A stretch of DNA of 64,000 nucleotides. Source: an uncultured Clostridia bacterium. Lineage in GTDB: Bacteria; Bacillota; Clostridia; Christensenellales; UBA3700. Below, piece after piece: positions 1 to 6,908 of this stretch. Both the position numbers and the translations under genes were made by a program. Under the pieces are notes generated by a model. The model had not been told where the DNA came from. It searched no databases and saw only the letters and a list, made by a program, of their open reading frames with translations. Within the stretch, counting starts at the first letter, position 1. Each line of letters starts with the position of its first letter. The DNA lies in NCBI GenBank assembly GCA_945872615.1, contig CAMBZZ010000002.1:185372-249371 (forward strand). The letters run 5' to 3'.

Positions 1-4
1 AATT

Positions 5-29
5 CCACCCATATCGGGTGGACTTTTTT
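5..29 (+). terminator. Rho-independent terminator of an upstream gene outside the window
   Basis: A perfect 6-bp stem (CCACCC/GGGTGG) with a five-base loop is followed by a run of six T on the plus strand. No gene ends before it inside the window, so it probably ends a transcript entering from the left. Confidence 0.7.
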
Positions 30-62
30 GATTATCAGAAACTTATTGTCTATATTGAAAAA

Positions 63-305
63 TTACATATATTCTAAATCTTCTCTCTTGAATACGTCGT
101 TATCCAAAAACTCTAACGGCGACATTTGAAATCCGTCCGCGACTTGATAAATAATAGCAAGAGTAGGGCATTTGGTGTTGCCTTTGATTATATTGACTAT
201 AGTAGACCTTGCAATGCAATTATCCTTTAGAAATCTGTGCAAGGATACGTTCTTTTCTTTTAATAATTGTTGAAATCTAATTGTAAATGCTTCACCTAAA
301 GTCAT
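63..305 (-). CDS. Small XRE-family HTH regulator (second of a pair)
   Basis: An 80-residue protein that is almost entirely one helix-turn-helix domain of the XRE/Cro-CI type, with the recognition helix around residues 32-42 (ARSTIVNIIKG). It has no sensory domain, so it would act as a compact DNA-binding repressor. It lies 26 bp downstream of a paralogous 81-residue XRE gene on the same strand, so the two are probably co-transcribed. Both end in a short acidic tail. The pair is divergent from a SLOG-family gene, which suggests, but does not show, that they regulate it and themselves. Target genes are unknown. Confidence 0.8.
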   Translation of the reverse strand: MTLGEAFTIRFQQLLKEKNVSLHRFLKDNCIARSTIVNIIKGNTKCPTLAIIYQVADGFQMSPLEFLDNDVFKREDLEYM

Positions 306-331
306 AGTACGCCAATGGGTATTCGTAATAA

Positions 332-577
332 TTAGTCGTCAATATCTAAATCGTTGAAGTCAAAATATTTGCTATCAAAAAATTCCGCCATCGTCATACC
401 GAGCGCACGAATTATGAGAGCCATATTTTTGAAGTTGGGCGTCTGGTACTTGCAGTTGAGAATATCCGTCATCGTGCTATGATACAAACCCGTCTCTTGC
501 GCCAACTTATATTGTGTCATCTTCTTTTCCTTTAGAAGTTCTCTAACCCTTAGCGAAAATGCTTTGTTCAATTTCAT
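332..577 (-). CDS. Small XRE-family HTH regulator (first of a pair)
   Basis: An 81-residue single-domain XRE-type DNA-binding protein. The HTH spans about residues 18-62, with the turn at TQYKLAQETGLYHSTMTDIL. It starts at an ATG preceded by an AGGAG ribosome binding site, and a TATAAT box (plus-strand 590-595) lies just upstream, giving a very short leader. The downstream neighbour is a paralogue with the same N-terminal pattern (hydrophobic residues, then LLKEK), so the pair arose by duplication. It is likely autoregulated through the inverted repeat in the 578-711 gap. Family assignment is secure; role is inference. Confidence 0.82.
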   Translation of the reverse strand: MKLNKAFSLRVRELLKEKKMTQYKLAQETGLYHSTMTDILNCKYQTPNFKNMALIIRALGMTMAEFFDSKYFDFNDLDIDD

Positions 578-589
578 AACGCTTCTCCT

Positions 590-691
590 ATTATAGTTTT
601 CACTATATTTAGAGTTTACCCGTCATATACAGTTTAACTATTTAAGGAAAAACGGGTATTTTGTTGATTTTTTAGAAAAAACTATTATAAT
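590..691. promoter_or_regulatory. Divergent promoter region with a TACCCGT/ACGGGTA inverted repeat
   Basis: The gap between the XRE pair and the SLOG gene holds a minus-strand TATAAT (590-595) and a plus-strand TATAAT (686-691) with TTGATT 16 bp upstream (664-669). Between them are 7-bp inverted arms TACCCGT (617-623) and ACGGGTA (652-658). A related AACCCG lies at 702-707. Placement between the two promoters fits an operator for the small XRE proteins. That function is inferred from position only. Confidence 0.45.
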
Positions 692-723
692 ATTTATGGA
701 AAACCCGAATATTGGAAGAGCAT

Positions 724-1304
724 ATGAGTTTTGATGAAAGAAAACGAATGGCATGTTCATTTTTTGGTCATAGAAAAATTGAGTTGTCGGTAGAACTTGA
801 GCAAAAGGTACAAGGTGTTGTTGAAGATTTGATTGTCAATCACAACGTATCTACGTTTTTGTTTGGTAGTCGAAGTGAGTTCGATAGTATTTGTTTGTCC
901 GTTGTTACTAATCTAAAAGAAAAATATCCATATATAAAAAGAGTTGCTTATACTTGTAAGAATGAGACTTGTATTTTAGAAAGCAAAAAACAAAAAATTG
1001 AAGAGAACTATTCTCACTTGCTCAAGAGAGAAGTGAGCCTAGTCAGTGTAGAAGAAGAATTGGAACACAAAACAAAATATACGGCGGGTAGAGCAAGTTA
1101 TATTGAAAGAAATCAAGCAATGATAAACGACAGCGACTACTGCGTATTCTATTATAATGAAAACTATCAACCGCAAATGCGAAAACGCTCAGGACGTAGT
1201 GTTGTATATACTATCAACCTAAAAGCGGTACTAAACTTGCGTATTATTATGCAAAACAAAAGAAGAAAACCTTGATAAACGTGTTGGATATAGAAATACA
1301 TTGA
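724..1304 (+). CDS. SLOG-family (DUF1273-like) nucleotide-binding protein, frameshifted near its C terminus
   Basis: A Rossmann-like protein of the SLOG/DUF1273 type. It has FFGHR near the N terminus, a glycine-containing FLFGSRSEFD segment, and the conserved RNQAMINDSDYCVFYYNE stretch. The family normally ends with an SGT-x-x-A-x-x-YA motif. In the frame that starts the gene this motif is missing and translation stops at 1275. In the -1 frame, from the AAAA run at 1221-1224, the sequence reads SGTKLAYYYAKQKKKTLINV and stops at 1304. So the gene has lost one A or uses slippage. ATG 724 follows GGAAGAG at only 3 nt; a TTG at 712 is an alternative start. SLOG proteins bind nucleotides or DNA-related ligands; function here is unknown. 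Confidence 0.65.
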
Positions 1305-1323
1305 GAATAATAAGTCGAAATGT

Positions 1324-1345
1324 AAGGGCGGTGGAAACTGCCTTT
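1324..1345 (+). terminator. Weak terminator-like hairpin after the SLOG gene
   Basis: AAGG/CCTT arms extend through a bulge into CGG/CTG, followed by TTTAATTTATTTT. The stem is imperfect. Its place 20 bp after the -1 frame stop at 1304 supports a terminator role. The rest of 1305-1420 holds nothing recognisable. Confidence 0.3.
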
Positions 1346-1420
1346 AATTTATTTTGCAAAAATTCTCGACTTTTTTGGGATAAAAATGCAAGAAAAATTG
1401 ATGAATATGGTATAGAGAAG

Positions 1421-1457
1421 AAAAATAAAAACCGCCTAAACGTAGTGTTTAAGCGGC
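1421..1457 (-). terminator. Terminator of the tRNA array
   Basis: On the minus strand a stem of CCGC and TTAAAC paired with GTTTAGGCGG (one internal mismatch) is followed by a T-rich tail (TTTTATTTTT). It begins 8 bp past the CCA end of the last tRNA gene. The stem may also act on the plus strand. Confidence 0.7.
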
Positions 1458-1464
1458 TTTTGCT

Positions 1465-1540
1465 TGGTGCACCTTCAGAGACTCGAACTCTGGACCCAAT
1501 GATTAAGAGTCATTTGCTCTACCAACTGAGCTAAAGGTGC
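1465..1540 (-). tRNA. tRNA-Lys (CTT)
   Basis: A 76-nt cloverleaf with acceptor GCACCTT/AAGGTGC, T loop TTCGAGT and anticodon loop CTCTTAA, giving anticodon CTT. CCA is encoded. Last gene of the nine-tRNA array, just before its terminator. Confidence 0.95.
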
Positions 1541-1543
1541 ATA

Positions 1544-1619
<76 letters not shown>

Positions 1620-1696
1620 ATATTGAGTTGATAATGTAAGTATATATGTCTGCGACTACAATGTCAAGTATTTGAAATGTTGTCGCAGTAACTGCG

Positions 1697-1780
1697 TGGT
1701 GCGGATGAAGAGACTTGAACTCCCACGTCGTTGACACTAGATCCTAAGTCTAGCGCGTCTGCCAATTCCGCCACACCCGC
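1697..1780 (-). tRNA. tRNA-Leu (TAG)
   Basis: An 84-nt class II tRNA with a long variable arm. The acceptor is GCGGGTG/CATCCGC, and anticodon stem CTAGA/TCTAG encloses CTTAGGA, giving TAG. CCA is encoded. It is separated by 77 bp from the following tRNA-Gly, the widest gap in the array. Confidence 0.95.
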
Positions 1781-1793
1781 ATGAACGCAGCGT

Positions 1794-1869
1794 TGGTGAT
1801 CCATCCGAGATTCGAACTCGGGACACCATGATTAAAAGTCATGTGCTCTACCGACTGAGCTAATGGATC
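1794..1869 (-). tRNA. tRNA-Lys (TTT)
   Basis: A 76-nt cloverleaf with acceptor GATCCAT/ATGGATC and anticodon loop CTTTTAA giving TTT. CCA is encoded. Second lysine isoacceptor of the array. Confidence 0.95.
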
Positions 1870-1896
1870 GTATTAAGTTGAGGAAAGTGCGCTAAA

Positions 1897-1972
1897 TGGC
1901 TGGGGTGGAAGGATTTGAACCCTCAAGTGCTGGAGTCAGAGTCCAGTGCCTTAACCATTTGGCGACACCCCA
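1897..1972 (-). tRNA. tRNA-Gln (CTG)
   Basis: A 76-nt cloverleaf with acceptor TGGGGTG/CACCCCA and anticodon loop CTCTGAC giving CTG. CCA is encoded. The first base is U, as usual for bacterial tRNA-Gln. Confidence 0.95.
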
Positions 1973-1975
1973 ATG

Positions 1976-2050
1976 TGGCAGGGGTAGCAGGATTTGAACC
2001 TACGAATACCAGAGTCAAAGTCTGGTGCCTTACCGCTTGGCGATACCCCT
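1976..2050 (-). tRNA. tRNA-Gln (TTG)
   Basis: A 75-nt cloverleaf with acceptor AGGGGTA/TACCCCT and anticodon loop CTTTGAC giving TTG. CCA is encoded. Only 3 bp separate it from the tRNA-Gln(CTG) gene. Confidence 0.95.
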
Positions 2051-2059
2051 ATGCATAAA

Positions 2060-2137
2060 TGGGGTGAGTAAAGGGAGTCGAACCCTTGGCCTCAAGAGCC
2101 ACAATCTTGCGCTCTAGCCAACTGAGCTATACCCACC
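2060..2137 (-). tRNA. tRNA-His (GTG)
   Basis: The cloverleaf has acceptor GTGGGTA/TACTCAC and anticodon loop TTGTGGC giving GTG. An encoded G-1 (complement of 2137) faces a C discriminator, the histidine identity pair, followed by CCA. Confidence 0.95.
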
Positions 2138-2144
2138 ATATTTA

Positions 2145-2221
<77 letters not shown>

Positions 2222-2231
2222 ATACTCATAA

Positions 2232-2305
2232 TGGAGCGGGTGATGGGAATCGGACCCACGCGACCAGCTTGGAAGGCTGGGATTCTACCATTGAACTACA
2301 CCCGC
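2232..2305 (-). tRNA. tRNA-Gly (TCC)
   Basis: A 74-nt cloverleaf with acceptor GCGGGTG/CACCCGC and anticodon loop CTTCCAA giving TCC. CCA is encoded. First gene of the array, starting 24 bp after the array promoter. Confidence 0.95.
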
Positions 2306-2328
2306 ATATTAAATCTCAATGCTTAGCA

Positions 2329-2358
2329 ATTTTAACACACCCACCCAAGTTATGTCAA
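2329..2358 (-). promoter_or_regulatory. Promoter of the tRNA array
   Basis: On the minus strand a perfect TTGACA (2353-2358) is followed after 18 bp by TAAAAT (2329-2334). It is placed for transcription of all nine tRNA genes as one unit. Confidence 0.75.
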
Positions 2359-2430
2359 GAAAAATATAATGGGTTTTTCAATTTTTATTTTTTCTCGACA
2401 TAGGTCTTGGATTGTGTGGATTATTTTTGA

Positions 2431-4248
2431 TTATTGTTTGTTTTTGGCTGCGATTTTGGCTCTAAGCTCTTTGCTGAGGATAGTCTTACGCAGTCTGATT
2501 GACTTTGGCGTGACCTCGACGAGTTCGTCGTCGGCGATAAACTCGAGACATTGCTCCAAAGACATCACCGTAGGGGTGATGAGTTTGAGGGCTTCGTCTG
2601 CGCCGCTCGCACGGTTGTTGGTGAGTTGTTTCTTTTTGCACACGTTGACAACGAGGTCGTCTTCACGCGAGTTGACGCCTACTACTTGACCGCCGTAGAC
2701 TGCCACGCCCGCGCCCAAGAATAGGGTAGAGCGTTCTTGCGCGTTGAACAAGCCGTATGCCGTAGTAGTGCCGTCCTCGAAGGCAACTACCGAGCCGCGA
2801 TTGCGCTCTATAATCGTGCCTTTGTAAGGCTCGTAGCCGTCTAGAGTGTGATTCATTACGCCGAAGCCTCTGGTGTCGGTGAGCATCTCGTTGCGATAGC
2901 CGATAAGTCCGCGGGACGGAATTTTGAACTCGAGTTTCGTACCGCCACGCTCGTCGGGGGTCATGTTGACGAGTTCGCCCTTGCGCGCGCCGATTTTGTT
3001 CATAACCACGCCCACGTAGTCGTCGGGCACTTCCACCACGAGATTTTCTACAGGCTCGCATCTCACGCCGTCTATATCCTTGAAGATAACCTTTGGACGT
3101 GATACTTGGAATTCGTATCCTTCACGGCGCATATTTTCGATGAGAATAGATAGGTGCAATTCCCCTCTGCCGTATACCTTGAAGCAGTCGGCACTATCCG
3201 TCTCTTCCACTCTCATACTCACGTTGGTCATCACCTCTTTGAATAGCCTTGCTCTAAGGTGACGGCTGGTGACGTACTTGCCTTCTTTGCCGGCAAAAGG
3301 CGAGTCGTTGACCATAAACATCATGGAAAGGGTAGGCTCGTCAATATTGACGAAAGGCAGTTGTTCTATCTTTTCGCTGTCGCAAATAGTTTCGCCGATG
3401 TTGAGTTGTTCGATACCGCTGACGGCAACTATGTCGCCCACTTGTCCCGACTCGCACTCGCGTCTCTTGAGCCCTTCGAACTGGTAGAGTTTGACGACCT
3501 TGGCGTTGTAGTGACTGCCGTCGTTGTGAATGACGGCAACGTTGCTACCCGTGTGAATGTTGCCTCTTACCACTCTGCCTATGCCTATTCTGCCGATATA
3601 TTCGTCGTAGTCGATATTGCACACTATCATCTGCAAGCCGTCGTCGACCTCTCCCGTAGGGGCAGGGATTTCGCTGAGTATCATATCGAGCAAAGGTTTC
3701 ATATCCGTGCCTTGCTCGCCAAGAGTAGTGGTTGCCCAGCCTTGTTTGCCCGAAGCAAACACCGTCTTGAAGTCTATTTGTTCGTCGTTGGCACCCAATT
3801 CGATAAATAGGTCGAGCACTTGGTCAATGACTTGTTCCGGGTCTCCGCCACGGTCAACTTTGTTGATGACTACGATAGGTTTTTTGCCAAGTCCCAGAGC
3901 CTTTTTGAGTACGTAGCGCGTCTGTGGCATGCAACCTTCTACCGCGTCTACGAGCAACAAAACGCCGTCCACCATAGATAGTATGCGCTCAACCTCACCG
4001 CCGAGGTCGGCGTGTCCCGGGGTGTCTATGATATTGATTTTGACTCCGTTGTAGAAGACGGCGGTGTTTTTGGCAAGAATGGTGATACCTCTCTCTCTTT
4101 CTATATCTCCGCTGTCCATAACTCTCTCTACCACGGCTTCGCCCGTGCGGAATACGTGGTTTTGTCTAAGCAACTGGTCGACCAAAGTGGTTTTGCCGTG
4201 GTCGACGTGCGCGATAATTGCTATATTTCTTACGTCTTTTCTAATCAT
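2431..4248 (-). CDS. typA: Ribosome-associated GTPase TypA/BipA
   Basis: A 605-residue translational GTPase of full family length. The N-terminal G domain carries AHVDHGKTT (13-21), DTPGHAD and NKVD, followed by EF-G-like domains and the BipA-specific C-terminal domain. The family binds the 70S ribosome near the A site and helps 50S assembly and growth at low temperature or under stress. The ATG is preceded by AAGGA. It is the last gene of a minus-strand operon that begins with a small membrane protein, rdgB and a phosphodiesterase; only 10 bp separate it from the latter. All GTPase motifs are intact. Confidence 0.96.
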   Translation of the reverse strand: MIRKDVRNIAIIAHVDHGKTTLVDQLLRQNHVFRTGEAVVERVMDSGDIERERGITILAKNTAVFYNGVKINIIDTPGHADLGGEVERILSMVDGVLLLVDAVEGCMPQTRYVLKKALGLGKKPIVVINKVDRGGDPEQVIDQVLDLFIELGANDEQIDFKTVFASGKQGWATTTLGEQGTDMKPLLDMILSEIPAPTGEVDDGLQMIVCNIDYDEYIGRIGIGRVVRGNIHTGSNVAVIHNDGSHYNAKVVKLYQFEGLKRRECESGQVGDIVAVSGIEQLNIGETICDSEKIEQLPFVNIDEPTLSMMFMVNDSPFAGKEGKYVTSRHLRARLFKEVMTNVSMRVEETDSADCFKVYGRGELHLSILIENMRREGYEFQVSRPKVIFKDIDGVRCEPVENLVVEVPDDYVGVVMNKIGARKGELVNMTPDERGGTKLEFKIPSRGLIGYRNEMLTDTRGFGVMNHTLDGYEPYKGTIIERNRGSVVAFEDGTTTAYGLFNAQERSTLFLGAGVAVYGGQVVGVNSREDDLVVNVCKKKQLTNNRASGADEALKLITPTVMSLEQCLEFIADDELVEVTPKSIRLRKTILSKELRAKIAAKNKQ

Positions 4249-4258
4249 ATATTTGTCC

Positions 4259-4717
4259 TTAAAGTGTTACGATTTTGCTAAATAATCTATCGCCTTGCAC
4301 GGTAACGTAGCAATACGTTCTGCCGTAACTCAGCGACCCGGGGTTGATGAGTGTAACGCCCTCGTCTACGTCTATTTGTGCACGGTGAGTATGTCCGTAC
4401 AAGCCCGCGTTTACACCTTCGATTAGACATTCGGTATGTAAATCTACCGTGTCGGACTTGACCTTGTAGCAATGTCCGTGCGTGAGCAAAAATTTAACTT
4501 CTTCCACTTGAACTATCCTTTGCAAGGGTAGGTCGGAGTGGTCACAGTTGCCTTTGACGGCGACAACCTTGTCGCCAAAAGCTTGTCTTAGCATCTCCAC
4601 GTCACTACTGCCGTCACCCAAGTGAAATATAAAATGACACTCTTGCAACACGTCGAAAAACTCGTCGGTAGGGCGCAAGATATTGTGCGTGTCGGACATT
4701 ACGACGATAGTCTTCAT
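4259..4717 (-). CDS. YfcE/MJ0936-family metallophosphodiesterase
   Basis: A 152-residue calcineurin-like phosphoesterase. It shows the metal-binding series D9-x-H11 (SDTHN), LGDGSSD, KGNCD, THGH and YGHTH, complete and correctly spaced. Family members hydrolyse phosphodiesters with Mn2+; the physiological substrate is usually unknown. The start is ATG 4717, which overlaps the rdgB stop in an ATGA junction; the longer open frame upstream is rdgB read out of frame. The rdgB-yfcE pairing is common in Clostridia and points to nucleotide housekeeping, but substrate is inference. Confidence 0.9.
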   Translation of the reverse strand: MKTIVVMSDTHNILRPTDEFFDVLQECHFIFHLGDGSSDVEMLRQAFGDKVVAVKGNCDHSDLPLQRIVQVEEVKFLLTHGHCYKVKSDTVDLHTECLIEGVNAGLYGHTHRAQIDVDEGVTLINPGSLSYGRTYCYVTVQGDRLFSKIVTL

Positions 4718-5301
4718 AGCATCTCTCTCAAGCGTTGCAATGCCATAGCGCGGTGCGATACGGTATTCTTTTCTTCCATACTCGCTTCGGCAAAGGTTTT
4801 GGAGAGTTGATTGCAATAGAAGAGCGGGTCGTAGCCGAAACCTTTGTCGCCACGGTACTCGTCGAGAATAGTACCCTCTACGAAGCCCTCGGCATATTTG
4901 CCAGAGCCGTCGGGGTAGCAAATAGCCACTACCGACACGAATCGCGCTTTGCGATTGATAGGTTGGTTTTTTTCTAAAGAGTGCAGTTTATCGAGTAGTA
5001 GAGCGTTGTTGGCGTCGTCGTTGCAGGGCTCTCCCGCAAAGCGAGCCGAGTAGACCCCCGGTTGACCGTCCAAAGCTTCAACCTCCAATCCGCTGTCGTC
5101 GGCTATTGCGACCAGCCCCGTCAAGCGGCATATCGTATCTGCTTTGATGATAGCGTTTTGGACGAAGGTCTTGCCGTTTTCTTCTACCTCGACGTCTACG
5201 CCCAATTCTTTGAGTGAATAAATATGCTCGAAGCAGTCGCCCAAAATGGCTCTGATTTCTTGAAGTTTGTGAGCGTTGTTGCTTGCTAATACCGCTTTCA
5301 T
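4714..5301 (-). CDS. rdgB: Non-canonical purine NTP pyrophosphatase (XTP/dITP)
   Basis: A 195-residue HAM1/RdgB protein. It carries the substrate motif SNNAHK at 7-12, the DDSGLEV metal-binding segment, the FGYDP loop and the terminal SHRAMAL. It hydrolyses dITP, XTP and ITP to monophosphates, which keeps deaminated purines out of DNA and RNA. It is linked by ATGA overlaps to the membrane-protein gene upstream and the phosphodiesterase gene downstream, so translation is probably coupled. Length and motifs are normal. Confidence 0.95.
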   Translation of the reverse strand: MKAVLASNNAHKLQEIRAILGDCFEHIYSLKELGVDVEVEENGKTFVQNAIIKADTICRLTGLVAIADDSGLEVEALDGQPGVYSARFAGEPCNDDANNALLLDKLHSLEKNQPINRKARFVSVVAICYPDGSGKYAEGFVEGTILDEYRGDKGFGYDPLFYCNQLSKTFAEASMEEKNTVSHRAMALQRLREML

Positions 5302-5801
5302 TTTTTCTCCTTGTGCGCCATAGGCAAAATCTCGTAGATAGTGTGTGGATTGTGGGCTTTGATGGCGTCTATTACGGCGTCAAAATGCCTCTTATCTACG
5401 TTGACTTGCAGTATATTGGCTTGAATACCGCTGCGAGAGTCGACTACCTGACCTTGTTTGGTTGTCTTGATATACAATATCAACACCGTTTTGTCGCTAT
5501 CTTGTCTGATGAGCAAAACGTCTTGATAGCTTATAGTGTGGAAAAATACGCCGATATTGCATCTAATACCGCGCTCGGTGAGAGTGTACGCCGACCCGTA
5601 AATCATTACGAGTAAGAGGACGGGCATAACAACGCATATTACCGTAGCTATTATGTCGAGCGGATAGTTGTAGGATTGCATATTTCTCACGCCGCAAAGT
5701 CTAAGAACGTTGACAATCGCACATACCAGTAGTATAATCGATAGGACGGTAGAAGATACCGCAATCCACGCGTTGGGTTTGTATCTAAAGGTAGTTTTCA
5801 T
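5298..5801 (-). CDS. Small membrane protein with a PH-like domain
   Basis: A 167-residue protein of unknown function. Two hydrophobic segments near residues 14-35 and 48-70 are followed by a soluble beta-rich part containing an 'SAYTLTERGIRC...TISYQDVLLI' pattern, typical of bacterial PH-like (YdbS/YdbT-type) domains. ATG 5801 is chosen because a strong promoter places its start site almost on it; a GTG 12 codons upstream would lie inside the promoter. Its stop overlaps the rdgB start (ATGA). The function in this operon is unknown. Confidence 0.6.
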   Translation of the reverse strand: MKTTFRYKPNAWIAVSSTVLSIILLVCAIVNVLRLCGVRNMQSYNYPLDIIATVICVVMPVLLLVMIYGSAYTLTERGIRCNIGVFFHTISYQDVLLIRQDSDKTVLILYIKTTKQGQVVDSRSGIQANILQVNVDKRHFDAVIDAIKAHNPHTIYEILPMAHKEKK

Positions 5802-5807
5802 AACGGA

Positions 5808-5837
5808 ATTATACCAAATTTTCGCCGTGCGTGGCAA
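5808..5837 (-). promoter_or_regulatory. Promoter giving a near-leaderless transcript
   Basis: Minus-strand TTGCCA (5832-5837), an 18-bp spacer and TATAAT (5808-5813). Only 6 bp separate the -10 box from ATG 5801, and no Shine-Dalgarno sequence is present. The promoter overlaps the start region of the divergent DUF2156 gene. Confidence 0.65.
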
Positions 5838-5845
5838 GGGAATAT

Positions 5846-6790
5846 ATGCAATTTAGAAGAATTGAGGATGAAGATTTTTGCGAGATTGACAAAATTTTGG
5901 CTAAGACGGAGTACAACGGCAGCGAATACTCCCCATTGTACCTCAAAGGTTGGAAGTTTTTTAATTTTGAAAGTATGCAAATAGCCTACGAAAACGAGGC
6001 AATTTATCTGCGTTTTTTGCCTCACGCCGAGTATTTTGACGAGGAGAACGGAGTGGACGGATACGTTTATTTGCCACCGCTCGCCACCATTGACAAAATC
6101 AAGGCGGCGTACGACGATTTAGCAGAATTTTGTCTAAGTCAAGGCGAAAAGATGTACGTCATGAGTACTCCCGAAGAATACGTGCGACTGCTGGATAGCG
6201 ACAAGTATAATTTCGTCATCAATCACGACTACGACGAATATCTCTACGACCCTCGCGACCTAATATATCTCGAAGGCAAAAAGTACCACTCCAAGCGCAA
6301 CCATATCAAGCGTTTTGTCGAAACTTACAGCACCTCGGCGGACGGAAAAGGATATGTTTTTAGGAGTTATCAACCGAGCGATTACGACAAGGTGATGCAA
6401 CTGATTTCGGGTTGGCAAAGTACCAAGTCCTTTGACGAAGAGTACAGCGATGCCGAAGCCGACGAGTATAAGCTTGTCAAGATGGCTCTTAGTAGGGTAG
6501 GTACGTGTCCTCGTTGTTTTGCCGACGTCATCGAGTACGACGGCAAGATAATCGCCTTTAGTATGGGAGAGATAACCGCATCGGGCGTGGGTATCACGCA
6601 TATAGAAAAAGGAGATATTGCCTACAACGGAGTATATCCCGCTATTTGTCAAATGTTTGCCAAAAAGCACTTTGAAAATTGTCGCATCGTCAATAGGCAA
6701 GAGGATATGGGCTTGGAAGGGCTTAGACGTTCTAAGAGGTCGCTTTATCCGGTGGGCTGGGCGCAAAAATACGCCGTAATAGCTAAATAA
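5846..6790 (+). CDS. DUF2156-family protein (MprF C-terminal-like GNAT fold)
   Basis: A 314-residue soluble protein resembling the phosphatidylglycerol lysyltransferase C-terminal domain (DUF2156). The family hallmark is the late segment NRQEDMGLEGLRRSKRSLYP, preceded by a GNAT-like core (IIAFSMGEI). There are no membrane segments, so it is not a complete MprF flippase-synthase. Stand-alone family members are common in gut Clostridia, and their acceptor and donor are not established. ATG 5846 follows AAGGG; a GTG at 5831 in the same frame lacks a ribosome binding site. It is a single-gene unit ending at a strong terminator. Confidence 0.82.
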   Translation: MQFRRIEDEDFCEIDKILAKTEYNGSEYSPLYLKGWKFFNFESMQIAYENEAIYLRFLPHAEYFDEENGVDGYVYLPPLATIDKIKAAYDDLAEFCLSQGEKMYVMSTPEEYVRLLDSDKYNFVINHDYDEYLYDPRDLIYLEGKKYHSKRNHIKRFVETYSTSADGKGYVFRSYQPSDYDKVMQLISGWQSTKSFDEEYSDAEADEYKLVKMALSRVGTCPRCFADVIEYDGKIIAFSMGEITASGVGITHIEKGDIAYNGVYPAICQMFAKKHFENCRIVNRQEDMGLEGLRRSKRSLYPVGWAQKYAVIAK

Positions 6791-6818
6791 AACGCTTATC
6801 GACTATACGTCTTATAGC

Positions 6819-6845
6819 AGCCTCGATTTTTCGAGGCTTTTTTAT
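6819..6845 (+). terminator. Rho-independent terminator
   Basis: An 8-bp perfect stem AGCCTCGA/TCGAGGCT with a four-T loop, followed by a T run. It separates the DUF2156 gene from the hydratase gene. Confidence 0.9.
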
Positions 6846-6908
6846 TGATTTTTGAACGTGTTTGTTGTAATATATTTTTATAAAGTCAACAATAATACGG
6901 AGCGATTT

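Noticed and set aside
1301..1534. Open frame of 77 codons running into a tRNA gene
   Set aside because: It overlaps the SLOG -1 frame end, the array terminator and tRNA-Lys; no ribosome binding site or family pattern.
3259..3810. 183-codon open frame antisense to typA
   Set aside because: Mirror frame of a strongly conserved gene; no start signals of its own.
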